A DNA stretch of 32,785 nt from positions 1 through 32,785 of the forward strand of contig JAISRI010000035.1 of the NCBI GenBank assembly GCA_031273735.1, read 5' to 3'. Source of the DNA: Helicobacteraceae bacterium (lineage in GTDB: Bacteria; Campylobacterota; Campylobacteria; Campylobacterales; SZUA-545). Shown piece by piece: positions 23,551 through 30,870 of the stretch. The notes under the pieces are model-generated. The model did not search any database. It had not been told where the DNA came from and worked only from the letters and a program-made list of their open reading frames with translations. Both the position numbers and the translations under genes were made by a program. Position 1 is the stretch's first letter. Each line of letters begins with the position of its first letter.

Positions 23551-24429
23551 TCATCGGCTATTTATCTCGCCCCAGTTGAGTTTTGCGCGAATAGCGCTAA
23601 AAAAGTTGCGTTCTGGACGGCGGATCATTTTAACAAACGAATCGCTCATCGAGATCGAAACGCGATCGTTTTGGCTAAACGGGCTCATATACTGCCCGTC
23701 GATAATCATAACGCCCTCTTTTTCCTTAACGCGCAATTCCACGTCAAAACTCGTGGGCAGAACAAGCGATCGCTGATTAAGCGAATGAGGGCAGATCGGC
23801 GTAAAAATAAAGTTTTTAGCGTAGGGATAGACGATAGGTCCTCCAGCCGAAAGATTGTAGCCCGTCGCGCCCGTAGGAGTGGCGACGATCAGCGCGTCTC
23901 CATAGTAGGTATTCGCAAGCGTTCCGTCGATAATCAGATCGATATGAATCATTTTCATTTTTTGGTGGCGCACCACAAGATCGTTAATGGCGTGCAACAC
24001 CTGTTTTTTGCCGTTAATTTCGGCGTTGATTTGAATGATCATACGTTTGTCGATCACGTAATCGTGCTTTAAGATACGATCGATCGCGCTTTTGATCTCG
24101 CTTGATTGAATGTCGGTAAGAAAGCCGAGCGTTCCCATATTTACGCCCAAAATCGGCTTTTCATATTTGAAACTGTTTCGCGCAAGGGCGATCAACGTGC
24201 CGTCGCCGCCTATACTGATCAAAAAGTCCGATCGACTAAAAAGCGCGTAATCATCGACGCCGCTTAAACCGATCATACGAGCGCACTTCTCGCCGATTAG
24301 CGTTTCGATCCCCAAAGATTCCAAGTAGAGCTTTAGATCCAAAAAGTAATCTTTTAATTGCGGCGATTCTGGGCGCAAACGCGCGCCTGCGGTTTTGATC
24401 TTGCCGATTCGTTCGTTAAGGTTTAGCAT
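23551..24429 (-). CDS. nadK: NAD kinase
   Basis: Makes NADP from NAD and ATP. 292 residues from the chosen start: GGDGT (74-78), VNMGTLGFLTD (97-106), and the NAD-binding PTGATGYNLSAGGP in the second half. The frame stays open 102 nt further upstream, but that extension is hydrophobic and unlike other NAD kinases, whereas MLNLNERIGKIK fits the family N-terminus. No Shine-Dalgarno precedes this ATG; instead TAAAAT (24442-24437) ends 7 nt before it, so a leaderless or near-leaderless transcript is possible. The 111-bp gap to the upstream gene also contains a 6-bp hairpin (GCCGCT/AGCGGC) without a T-run. Confidence 0.94.
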   Translation of the reverse strand: MLNLNERIGKIKTAGARLRPESPQLKDYFLDLKLYLESLGIETLIGEKCARMIGLSGVDDYALFSRSDFLISIGGDGTLIALARNSFKYEKPILGVNMGTLGFLTDIQSSEIKSAIDRILKHDYVIDKRMIIQINAEINGKKQVLHAINDLVVRHQKMKMIHIDLIIDGTLANTYYGDALIVATPTGATGYNLSAGGPIVYPYAKNFIFTPICPHSLNQRSLVLPTSFDVELRVKEKEGVMIIDGQYMSPFSQNDRVSISMSDSFVKMIRRPERNFFSAIRAKLNWGEINSR

Positions 24430-24540
24430 TATTAGGATTTTACCCGCAAAATCGTTAAACAAGTAAAAAAACGCGCCGACTTGCCAATGTAACTCGACTA
24501 TTGCCGCCGCCGCTAGATTGCGAAGCGGCAAAAACGATAA

Positions 24541-25143
24541 TTAGCCGAGTCTTATTAGCTTTGTAAATTGCGTTTTTAGATAATCGGCGTTTGTGCTTGC
24601 GACAATGCTAGACGGGTCGATCGTTTTAAGCCCGCTCTGCTCGTAGCTTTTTTGCGCCGATTCGCCTAGCTTTTTCGTTTCGCCAAGCAAGCGCGATTTA
24701 ACCGCGCTTAAAGCGTCCGCGTTTTGCTTGATCAGATCGTCGAGCGCTAAAGCGTAAGCGTCAATATCGCCGCTTGCGTCAAAATCTACGCGGCTACGAA
24801 CGTTGATCGCGCCCTCTTTTAGCGGAAAGTTTTCATAAAGATTTTCGTTTTTATAGCGGGTATTTTCCACGCGATCGGCGATAGCTTTTGCGGCTTCTTG
24901 CCGATCGCTTTCGCCGTTTTTGAGCGCCGTCGCAATCGTTTTTAACGCCGCAAGCGATCGCTCCAAAGTTTTAGTCGCGCCAAAAAGATCGTTATCGCTT
25001 TTCAGCGTTTCGCTTTGCGCCTTTACGCTCTTTTGCGACAAACTCAAATCCGATACGGCGTTTTGGGGCGCGTTTGTCGATCGCGCCGACGTTTGCGTAC
25101 CCAAATATGCCGACGAGCCAATTCTAATAGCGTTAATCTCCAT
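24541..25143 (-). CDS. flagellin-like helical protein, possible FliS co-chaperone
   Basis: 200 residues. The N-terminus MEINAIRIGSSAYLG, the helix-turn-helix-like block at about 53-105 (TLERSLAALKTIATALKNG, then RVENTRYKNENLYEN) and a short beta segment (INVRSRVDF) resemble the D0/D1 helices and the turn of flagellins, although it is far too short and lacks the C-terminal flagellin helix. Helicobacter pylori HP1076, a FliS co-chaperone, is described as flagellin-like and of similar size, so that role is my first candidate, unproven. A sigma-54 promoter stands directly upstream, which supports a flagellar function. AGGAA precedes the ATG. Could also be a minor filament or cap-associated protein. 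Confidence 0.7.
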   Translation of the reverse strand: MEINAIRIGSSAYLGTQTSARSTNAPQNAVSDLSLSQKSVKAQSETLKSDNDLFGATKTLERSLAALKTIATALKNGESDRQEAAKAIADRVENTRYKNENLYENFPLKEGAINVRSRVDFDASGDIDAYALALDDLIKQNADALSAVKSRLLGETKKLGESAQKSYEQSGLKTIDPSSIVASTNADYLKTQFTKLIRLG

Positions 25144-25168
25144 AAAGCGTTCCTCGTTTTTTATATTA

Positions 25169-25184
25169 AAGCAATCCGCGTTCC
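25169..25184 (-). promoter_or_regulatory. sigma-54 (RpoN) promoter
   Basis: GGAAC (25184-25180), five bases, TTGCTT (25174-25169) on the minus strand: the same elements and spacing as the promoter at 2421-2436. The start would be near 25158, about 15 nt before the flagellin-like gene's ATG. Readthrough could reach nadK and beyond. Confidence 0.75.
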
Positions 25185-25191
25185 GAAGTTT

Positions 25192-25200
25192 TGTTATACT
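25192..25200 (+). promoter_or_regulatory. extended -10 promoter, possibly leaderless
   Basis: TTTTGTTATACT ends at 25200: a TGn extended -10 with a T-rich upstream element. The ATG of the membrane-protein gene is at 25207, just where transcription should start, and no Shine-Dalgarno lies between. It is back to back with the sigma-54 promoter on the other strand. Confidence 0.5.
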
Positions 25201-25206
25201 GCCTCT

Positions 25207-25599
25207 ATGCTTAATTATCTATTGGACGCGGCGGCGCTATTTTTTATCGAGATTATAGAGGCGAACCTACAAAAAGGCGATTCGCTAGACTCTTACGCGC
25301 AAAACTTAATCGCGATTAAAAACGAATATCCGATCGTTTTCTTAGGGTTGCATTCGTCGTTTTTCTTTGTCGTTATCTATGCGATATATTACAATCTTTT
25401 TAACTTTTCTATCTGCGCGATCGTAACCTTAAAACTAACCGATATATACGCGAAAGCTACTCTGCTGCGCAAAGCGAAAAATAGCGAAAACTTTAGCGCT
25501 TCTAGCTATCTTGGAACGCCAAATTTTCAAATCAAACCCGCGCTACGCTACGGCGGCGCGTTTATCTATCCGCTAGTTTTTTATTACGCGATTAGCTAA
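25207..25599 (+). CDS. small membrane protein, unknown
   Basis: 130 residues from the chosen ATG. Hydrophobic segments at about 1-16, 42-66 (YPIVFLGLHSSFFFVVIYAIYY), 67-80 and 112-127; a polar loop around 85-110. No family recognised. The frame is open further upstream to 25015, but that part is antisense to the flagellin-like gene and Arg-rich, a shadow. The 25207 start is supported by the -10 element ending 6 nt before it. The stop lies in the palindrome TTAGCTAA (25592-25599), whose complement is the stop of the convergent gene. Confidence 0.75.
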   Translation: MLNYLLDAAALFFIEIIEANLQKGDSLDSYAQNLIAIKNEYPIVFLGLHSSFFFVVIYAIYYNLFNFSICAIVTLKLTDIYAKATLLRKAKNSENFSASSYLGTPNFQIKPALRYGGAFIYPLVFYYAIS

Positions 25600-25864
25600 C
25601 GACTTCGTAACTTTTTACGCGCAATCCAACTTGCGAGCTATGATAGGCGATCGCTTTTTTGGTCTGATCGATCTCCGTTTGCAGTCGTTCGCGTTTATTT
25701 CTAAGAAGTTTAATCGATTCGGCGATCAGCGCGGCGGATTCTTGCGCATCGCTTAAATCGTCAAATTCGTTAGGCAGATCGCCGTAAAGCCTAGCGATTG
25801 TTTCGATCTCTTCGTTGATAATCGCCGCTTTAAGATTGTTGTTCCATTTACGCGCCTGATTCAT
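25592..25864 (-). CDS. small coiled-coil protein in FliT position
   Basis: 90 residues, helical with a probable coiled coil at 50-75 (SIKLLRNKRERLQTEIDQTK). It overlaps fliS by 17 nt and ends the flaG-fliD-fliS transcript, the place where fliT, the FliD chaperone, is found in many bacteria. FliT proteins are short, helical and poorly conserved, so sequence alone cannot prove it. No signal peptide. Confidence 0.75.
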   Translation of the reverse strand: MNQARKWNNNLKAAIINEEIETIARLYGDLPNEFDDLSDAQESAALIAESIKLLRNKRERLQTEIDQTKKAIAYHSSQVGLRVKSYEVVS

Positions 25865-26237
25865 CGTTTAACCCCGTTTCTTCGTTCCACGCTTCCAAAA
25901 GCCCTCTAGCGACTTTTAACGTCGTGTCCAATCGCTCCGTATCGCACTCTATATTGGCTTCCGTCAGAAGTTTGATCTGATAGGTATAAAGCCCTTGCAG
26001 ATAGGCGCTCATCTTTTCGTTGCCTTCGGAAAAGTCTAGCGACGCCATCAACTCCGTAAAAATATCTATAGCGCGGTTGATCCAATAAACCTGTTTTTCA
26101 ATATCGCCCTCTTCCATACTTTTTTTGGCTTGAGAGACAAATTTCAAAATGCCTTCAAAAAGCATTTGAACAAGTTTATACGGCGATTGAACCGTCGCCG
26201 CGTTTTGAGCGTATGCCGCGTAGCCGTTTGCGTTCAT
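25848..26237 (-). CDS. fliS: flagellin export chaperone FliS
   Basis: Binds the C-terminus of flagellin before export. 129 residues with typical NGYAAYAQNAATVQSPYKLVQMLFEGIL start and the INRAIDIFTELMASLDFSEG helix; normal length. It starts 3 nt after the fliD stop and has no strong Shine-Dalgarno, consistent with coupled translation. Confidence 0.95.
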   Translation of the reverse strand: MNANGYAAYAQNAATVQSPYKLVQMLFEGILKFVSQAKKSMEEGDIEKQVYWINRAIDIFTELMASLDFSEGNEKMSAYLQGLYTYQIKLLTEANIECDTERLDTTLKVARGLLEAWNEETGLNDESGA

Positions 26238-26240
26238 CTA

Positions 26241-28049
26241 TTAACTGTTGGCGTTCGCGGCTTGTTCGATCATCTGCTGGATCGCCGTAAAAGACGCTTC
26301 ATATTTGCTAATAAGCGCGTTATACGAGGCAAATTGCGTCGTCATAACCTCGTATTTGGCGTTTATGCGATCTAGAGCTTTTTGAATGCTGTCCGTCAAA
26401 CTTGTAACCTCGCTCGTAAGCTGACTATTGATAAGCGTCATAGTCGCGTCCTCCCAATAGCCGTTTAGTTTATCTACATAACTATCGAGCTTGGTAAATA
26501 TGCCGTCCTTCGTCGTCGTCGTTCCCGAAAAAGAGCCGATCGGCAACCCCGCTTCTTCGGCTCTTGTGCCTTTTACCTCGATCGTATCGCCCGTAGAGTT
26601 ATATAAAATCACGTTGTCGCCCAAGCCGCCGATTCGCGCGGAAACGCCCGTTTCGCTCGTTTTTTGGTTGATTGCCGCCATAAGCGCTTGCGCGTTTTGC
26701 GCCGCGCTATCGCCCGCCTTATATGAAAAATCTCCGATAGCTACGCCGTTAATATATACGTCGCCCAAATAGAAGTCCACATCAGAACCAGATGGAACGC
26801 TTTTGCCGACAGCGCTCGCGCCCGTAACGTCCGTTACGCCGCGAAGAAGTCTTTCTATGCCTTCGGGGTCTTGTTCCAAAGCGTATTCAAAGGTGCGCTG
26901 ATCGAAGATCAAAGAGCCGTTTTCCGCGAGGCTAAAAGCGAACGCCGACGATTCGTTGCCCTCTATGTCTAAACTTGTCCGCGTCAATAGATCCATAATG
27001 TTTTTGCCGTCTTCGTTATTGGCGAATAGAATCTTGTTAATATCGCCGCGAATCGAATTGATACGGCTATCGCCCTGAAAACTGCCGCGCTCGCTTGTTT
27101 CCGTATCGTATTTGGTAATTTCGCTCAAATATGTCGTTAATTCGTTGTAAGAATCCACAAAGGCTTGCATCTGTTCGCTTAAAGAGCTTAGATCGCGCGA
27201 GATCGAAACGTTTGCGACGTTCGTATCCTCTTTTTTAAGCTCGATCGTAACGCCGGAGATCAGATCGCTAATCGTATTTGTCGTTCGTTGTATCGTCATA
27301 CCGTTGTATGTAAATTGCGCGTCTTGCGCCTCTTGCACGGGGTTAAATTTAAAAGCGTTGTTCGTATTATCGTCGGGATCGATCGCGACGCCGTTCTCGT
27401 CGGACCAAGCAAACGACAACTCCTCCGCCGCGCCCGTTTTCGCGCTTTTGACGACTAGCGAATAGGGATCGCTTCCTCCTACGTTTAAGATTGTCGCGCT
27501 TAGCGTCCCGTCGCTCGCCTCGTTGATCGCGTCGCGCAATTCGCTCAGCGTCATACCCGATTTGATCTCAATATCCAAAGATTTAAGCGTCGTCGTTTCA
27601 TCATTGTCGAACGCGTCTTGATCGCCTTTGCGGATAATTTTTAGCGTGAGCGGCGAAATTCCCGCATTAACCGTGTCGTTCTCGTTCGCAAAACCTTTAT
27701 CGGACTGCGCTACGGAGTTTCTAGCCATTTGCGTAACTTGCAACGTCATACTTTGAATATCCACGCCGTCGTTCGCGCTCACGCTTACGGAATCGGAGCT
27801 GACGCTCACGCTTCGCTTCAAATAACTAGAACCGCTCGAAAACGCCGAAACCGCCGAGCGAAAACTATCTAACGCCGTAACTAATTTTTTCTGATCCTCT
27901 TGTTTTTGATAGACGGTCGTTAATTGCGTTTCAAACGGTTTGATCATCACGCTCTTATCGGCTTCTCTTAATTGATCGATGAGATCGGCGGTCAACGCGC
28001 TCTGCCCGCTCAGGCTCACTCCTAACATACTTACTGATCCTACAGCCAT
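26241..28049 (-). CDS. fliD: flagellar hook-associated protein 2, filament cap FliD
   Basis: Caps the filament tip and directs flagellin folding. 602 residues, within the family's variable length. N-terminal coiled D0 region (LTADLIDQLREADKSVMIKPFETQL), central domains, and C-terminal helices (QLTSEVTSLTDSIQKALDRINAKYEVMTTQFASYNALISKYEAS region, 540-590). AAAGGA lies 6 nt before the ATG. A TATAAT overlapping the flaG stop could give fliD its own transcript. Confidence 0.95.
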   Translation of the reverse strand: MAVGSVSMLGVSLSGQSALTADLIDQLREADKSVMIKPFETQLTTVYQKQEDQKKLVTALDSFRSAVSAFSSGSSYLKRSVSVSSDSVSVSANDGVDIQSMTLQVTQMARNSVAQSDKGFANENDTVNAGISPLTLKIIRKGDQDAFDNDETTTLKSLDIEIKSGMTLSELRDAINEASDGTLSATILNVGGSDPYSLVVKSAKTGAAEELSFAWSDENGVAIDPDDNTNNAFKFNPVQEAQDAQFTYNGMTIQRTTNTISDLISGVTIELKKEDTNVANVSISRDLSSLSEQMQAFVDSYNELTTYLSEITKYDTETSERGSFQGDSRINSIRGDINKILFANNEDGKNIMDLLTRTSLDIEGNESSAFAFSLAENGSLIFDQRTFEYALEQDPEGIERLLRGVTDVTGASAVGKSVPSGSDVDFYLGDVYINGVAIGDFSYKAGDSAAQNAQALMAAINQKTSETGVSARIGGLGDNVILYNSTGDTIEVKGTRAEEAGLPIGSFSGTTTTKDGIFTKLDSYVDKLNGYWEDATMTLINSQLTSEVTSLTDSIQKALDRINAKYEVMTTQFASYNALISKYEASFTAIQQMIEQAANANS

Positions 28050-28072
28050 ACTTTATCCTTTCAATTCAATAA

Positions 28073-28078
28073 ATTATA
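28073..28078 (-). promoter_or_regulatory. candidate internal -10 for fliD
   Basis: TATAAT on the minus strand overlaps the flaG stop codon (GTA TAA TTT). A start near 28066 would give a 17-nt leader with AAAGGA. The upstream context is coding and has no T-rich element, so this may be chance. Confidence 0.3.
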
Positions 28079-28445
28079 CGCGCTCTTCAAGCAATAATCC
28101 TGCCACTTCTCTCATTCTGGCGATAAACTTGATCGCCTGTTCGCTTGGAATCTGGCGGATAATATCGCCGCTTTTCGCGTCCAACACGCTTAAATATAAC
28201 CCTTTTATATCCTCGCTATAGCCAAAACGAAGCTGCATTTTAAGCGTTTGCGCCGATTCGTTAAGGTTTGAAACAAGATCGGAAAAACGCTCTCTGCTGA
28301 TTTCGGCTTTTTCGCCGTCTCTTTCCGCTCGTTCCGCCACCTCGCTCGCCGTCTCGGTTTGCTTGAGAGATTCGCTCTCCGAGTTTTTCTGCGCGTTCGG
28401 ACTTATCGTTCCGTTCGCTACCGTCTTAATTGCGCCTATTTCCAT
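28074..28445 (-). CDS. flaG: FlaG family flagellar protein
   Basis: 123 residues: a low-complexity polar N-terminus (1-60, Glu/Ser-rich) and the FlaG domain (about 62-120: RFGYSEDIKGLYLSVLDA, then IIRQIPSEQAIKFIARM). FlaG proteins influence filament length in Campylobacter and Pseudomonas. First gene of flaG-fliD-fliS-90aa. GGAG stands 8 nt before the ATG. Probable promoter at 28470-28475. Confidence 0.93.
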   Translation of the reverse strand: MEIGAIKTVANGTISPNAQKNSESESLKQTETASEVAERAERDGEKAEISRERFSDLVSNLNESAQTLKMQLRFGYSEDIKGLYLSVLDAKSGDIIRQIPSEQAIKFIARMREVAGLLLEERV

Positions 28446-28461
28446 GAGAGACTCCTTTGCG

Positions 28462-28492
28462 CCTCCTTATTTATACTAGGTAAAATAGGAGG
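28462..28492 (-). promoter_or_regulatory. flaG promoter region with overlapping inverted repeat
   Basis: Minus-strand TATAAA (28475-28470) lies about 18 nt before the likely leader end of flaG. It sits between the arms of an inverted repeat, CCTCCTTATTT (28462-28472) and AAATAGGAGG (28483-28492), paired over 10 bp with one bulged base and a 10-nt loop. The arm could be an operator, or, in RNA, could mask a GGAGG. No sigma-54 or convincing sigma-28 sequence was found for this gene. Confidence 0.35.
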
Positions 28493-28553
28493 TATTCCCA
28501 ACTAAATCGTCGGCAAAGAAATAATTTTAATAGCCAAAAAGTTAAAATCGCGC

Positions 28554-28925
28554 ATGATCTTATCAAATTCGGACGGCGTTTCAGATAAAAAGACGATTTT
28601 GATCGCCGTTTTGTGCGATTCGCCGCTACTAACAAAAGCGTTGGAACGTATGTTAAAAACGCGGCTTGCGCCGCTAAACCGTTGCGATCTGGCGATCGGC
28701 GACAAGCCGCTAAAGATCGACAAGCCGCTTTTGGTCGTCGGCGATCATCTACCCAAGCCGTTTAGCCGCGAAAATCTTTTCGCCGCGATCGCCAGTTTTG
28801 AAAAACTATGGGATATTAAAGAGGCTTCAATTCAGCTTTTAGGCGCGAAAAATATCAAAGAAAAGATCGACGATCTGACCAACCGCTACGCCAAAGAGCT
28901 TTTAGAGCTTACGAGCCGAAAATGA
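28554..28925 (+). CDS. unknown protein, receiver-like remnant
   Basis: 123 residues. The start ILIAVLCDSPLLTKALERMLK resembles the first strand and helix of response-regulator receiver domains, and KPFSRENLFAAI resembles their last Lys-Pro loop and helix; between them only about 35 residues remain and no phosphoacceptor Asp is in place. So at best a shortened receiver-like fold (inference), followed by a helical tail. The stop overlaps rsmD as ATGA, so it is a co-translated partner. No Shine-Dalgarno; TAAAAT (28543-28548) ends 5 nt before the ATG. Confidence 0.75.
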   Translation: MILSNSDGVSDKKTILIAVLCDSPLLTKALERMLKTRLAPLNRCDLAIGDKPLKIDKPLLVVGDHLPKPFSRENLFAAIASFEKLWDIKEASIQLLGAKNIKEKIDDLTNRYAKELLELTSRK

Positions 28926-29497
28926 ACGCGGCGAAAATTATCGGCGGCGCGTTGAAGGGGCGCAAAATCCTTCTGCCCGAACGCGACGGATCGCGCCCTA
29001 CAAAGGCGATCGCCCGCGAATCGATCTTTGATTCTCTGCAAAGCGAGATCGGAGCTTTTGCCTTTGCGGAGCTTTTCGCGGGAAGCGGATCGGTAGGATT
29101 GGAGGCGATCAGCCGCGGCGCGAAAAGCGCGATTTTTATCGAACGCGACAAAGCCGCTTTTGGCGTTTTGGAGCGAAATATCGCCGCTCTGAAAATCTCA
29201 AACGCGAAATGTTTTCTCGGCGATAGCTTCGTTTTGATCGCGCAGGCGATCGAATACCTGAAAGCGCAAAAACAAAAGGCGTGGTTCTATCTCGATCCGC
29301 CCTTTTCTATCCGCGAAGGTTTTTCGCAAATCTACGAACAGACGCAAACGCTTCTTTCGTCGCTTCCGATCGACGCTCTTGCGGGCGCGATAGTCGAACA
29401 TAGCTCAAATGTCGTCCTAAGCGATAGTTTAGGCGCTTTGGCAATCTCTAAAAGGCGCAAGTTCGGCAAAACGACTCTTAGTTACTACCAAATATAA
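28922..29497 (+). CDS. rsmD: 16S rRNA (guanine966-N2)-methyltransferase
   Basis: S-adenosylmethionine-dependent methylation of 16S rRNA G966 in the 30S subunit. 191 residues: KIIGGALKGRKI at the N-terminus, RPTKAIARESIFDSL (25-39), SAM motif I ELFAGSGSVGLEAISRG (50-66) and the catalytic DPPF (125-128). Starts inside the previous stop (ATGA). It is the last core gene before the mobile element. Confidence 0.95.
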   Translation: MNAAKIIGGALKGRKILLPERDGSRPTKAIARESIFDSLQSEIGAFAFAELFAGSGSVGLEAISRGAKSAIFIERDKAAFGVLERNIAALKISNAKCFLGDSFVLIAQAIEYLKAQKQKAWFYLDPPFSIREGFSQIYEQTQTLLSSLPIDALAGAIVEHSSNVVLSDSLGALAISKRRKFGKTTLSYYQI

Positions 29498-29525
29498 ACC
29501 TTCTTGTTATTCCCGCGTCCTCTCT

Positions 29526-29661
29526 CGTCATTCCCGCGACGAAGCGATAGGCGCTCTCCAGCCGTCCATCGCGGAGGAAGGCGGGAATCCAAAAGGATCT
29601 AACGAAATACCGAACGCTTACGCATTTTCAACAAGCCCTACAAACGCCGTCATTCCCGCGA
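29526..29661. repeat. dRS3-like ATTCCCGCG repeats
   Basis: CGTCATTCCCGCGA occurs at 29526-29539 and again at 29648-29661; a shorter copy GTTATTCCCGCG is at 29506-29517 and an inverted copy GGCGGGAATCC at 29580-29590. The ATTCCCGC/GCGGGAAT core is that of short dispersed repeats such as Neisseria dRS3. The group fills the 212-bp space between rsmD and the integrase, which otherwise holds no gene. Confidence 0.6.
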
Positions 29662-29691
29662 GGTATGGAGTAACCACAACGCGGCTTGTTG
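29629..29691. repeat. 9-bp inverted repeat beside the integrase, possible att region
   Basis: CAACAAGCC (29629-29637) and GGCTTGTTG (29683-29691) are perfect complements 45 nt apart, enclosing one ATTCCCGCG repeat. The location between the last core gene and the integrase stop is where an attachment site is expected. The other end of the element is outside the window, so no att duplication can be shown. Confidence 0.3.
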
Positions 29692-29707
29692 TAGAGGGGT
29701 TTTTTTT
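29676..29707 (+). terminator. possible rho-independent terminator after rsmD
   Basis: ACAAC (29676-29680) / GTTGT (29688-29692) around a 7-nt loop, then AGAGGGG and eight T residues (29700-29707). The stem is short and 7 nt separate it from the T-run, so it is a weak candidate, but it is the only long T-run after rsmD. Confidence 0.4.
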
Positions 29708-29709
29708 CA

Positions 29710-30870
29710 TTACGCTAACGCCCTGTGCAAGTTTTGAGCGTTTAATGAGTAATCGCTCGTAACTTCCCGAAAATCTTGCAAAAACTGCGGCGCGTGGGTA
29801 ACGTCTTGCGGGATATATTTCGCGTAATACGCGAGCGTCGTAGTCGGCGATTTATGCCCCAACATCTTCGAGACCCACAACAAATTCGCTCCTTTCGACA
29901 ATGCGATCGAGGCAAACGTGTGTCTTGTCGTGTATAACTCGCGATAATCTAGCAAGCACGCTCGCAAAACTCTTTCCCATTGCTCCCGTATAGTATTTAA
30001 CCACCCATACGCGTCGCCGCGATTTGTCATAAAGATAAACTTGTTCGCTAGCCCCGTTTCAAGGTATTGCTCGCGCAACGCTCTTTCAACTATCGGGAAC
30101 ATTTCGATTACCCGATTGCTTGACGGCGTTTTAAGTTTGCCCGTTTCTCCTTCCACCCGCTGTTGCTTGATTGCAATTCGGCGGGCGTGGAAGTTAATGC
30201 GTTCCCAGCGCAATCCGAGCAATTCGCCCGGGCGCATACCCGTGTAGAACGATATGGTTAGGAAGTTTTTGAACCAGCCCGTTGCGGTATCGAGTATTAG
30301 CTTAACCTCTTCCAAAGTAAAAGGCTCTTTCTCCTTTGCCTCTTTCTTCGGTTTTGGAACGTTGGCGAGAGGGTTTTTCGCGATAATACCCTCCGTAACC
30401 GCCAACCCAAAAATTAGGTTCAGAATCTTTCGGCGATCGTCTATGCCGCCGCCGTCTTTCACGAGCGCCCCCTGCCATTCGAGGAGTTCGAGCGACGTTA
30501 TATCGTCTATGCGCCGCTTGCCAAACGCAGGGCATACTTGGTTATGGAGCATTCGCGCGTAACGCGCGTTTGTCCTTTCCGCTCGATATTGTTCCGTCGC
30601 TTTTAGCGCCCTCACGCCAAACTCCTCCAACGTTACCCCGCCCGTAGATTTCTTAGGCGAGATTTTATCGCGGATAATGCTTTCCCATTCCCGCGCAACA
30701 TAGGCGAGATTGACTTTCGTCGCCTCTCGCCCCGAACTAATGCGATAGGTTTTGCCGTCTATCCTGCCGTAGGCATAGACGATACCGCCGCGATCGTAAC
30801 TGTGATGAGATTTTCCTTTCATCGGTTTTTTGCTCCTTATGCGGCTAGGAGCTAATCGGGTAACGCTCAT
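29710..30870 (-). CDS. phage-type tyrosine integrase
   Basis: Site-specific recombinase of the mobile element. 386 residues: arm-type DNA-binding N-terminus (about 20-70, YAYGRIDGKTYRISSG), core-binding SAM-like helical domain (about 78-175) and catalytic domain (185-355). Catalytic residues: Arg213 (TGMRPGELLGLRW), Lys247 region (KLKTPSSNR), Arg316 and His317 in YTTRHTFAS (Tyr in place of the first His is common in phage integrases), His339 (LGHKSP) and nucleophile Tyr348. It is complete, so probably active. Start overlaps the upstream gene's stop as ATGA. The gene points toward rsmD, with its 3' end at the presumed junction. Confidence 0.95.
   Translation of the reverse strand: MSVTRLAPSRIRSKKPMKGKSHHSYDRGGIVYAYGRIDGKTYRISSGREATKVNLAYVAREWESIIRDKISPKKSTGGVTLEEFGVRALKATEQYRAERTNARYARMLHNQVCPAFGKRRIDDITSLELLEWQGALVKDGGGIDDRRKILNLIFGLAVTEGIIAKNPLANVPKPKKEAKEKEPFTLEEVKLILDTATGWFKNFLTISFYTGMRPGELLGLRWERINFHARRIAIKQQRVEGETGKLKTPSSNRVIEMFPIVERALREQYLETGLANKFIFMTNRGDAYGWLNTIREQWERVLRACLLDYRELYTTRHTFASIALSKGANLLWVSKMLGHKSPTTTLAYYAKYIPQDVTHAPQFLQDFREVTSDYSLNAQNLHRALA

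Noticed and set aside
24430-24531. 34-codon N-terminal extension of nadK
   Set aside because: Hydrophobic, without family match; the start at 24429 fits other NAD kinases.
25015-25206. 64-codon N-terminal extension of the small membrane protein
   Set aside because: Antisense to the flagellin-like gene, Arg-rich, and would place both promoters inside the coding region.
28500-28545. Sigma-28-like GCCGACGA upstream of flaG
   Set aside because: Differs from GCCGATAA, and the nearest TAAA lies about 4 nt closer than the known spacing.
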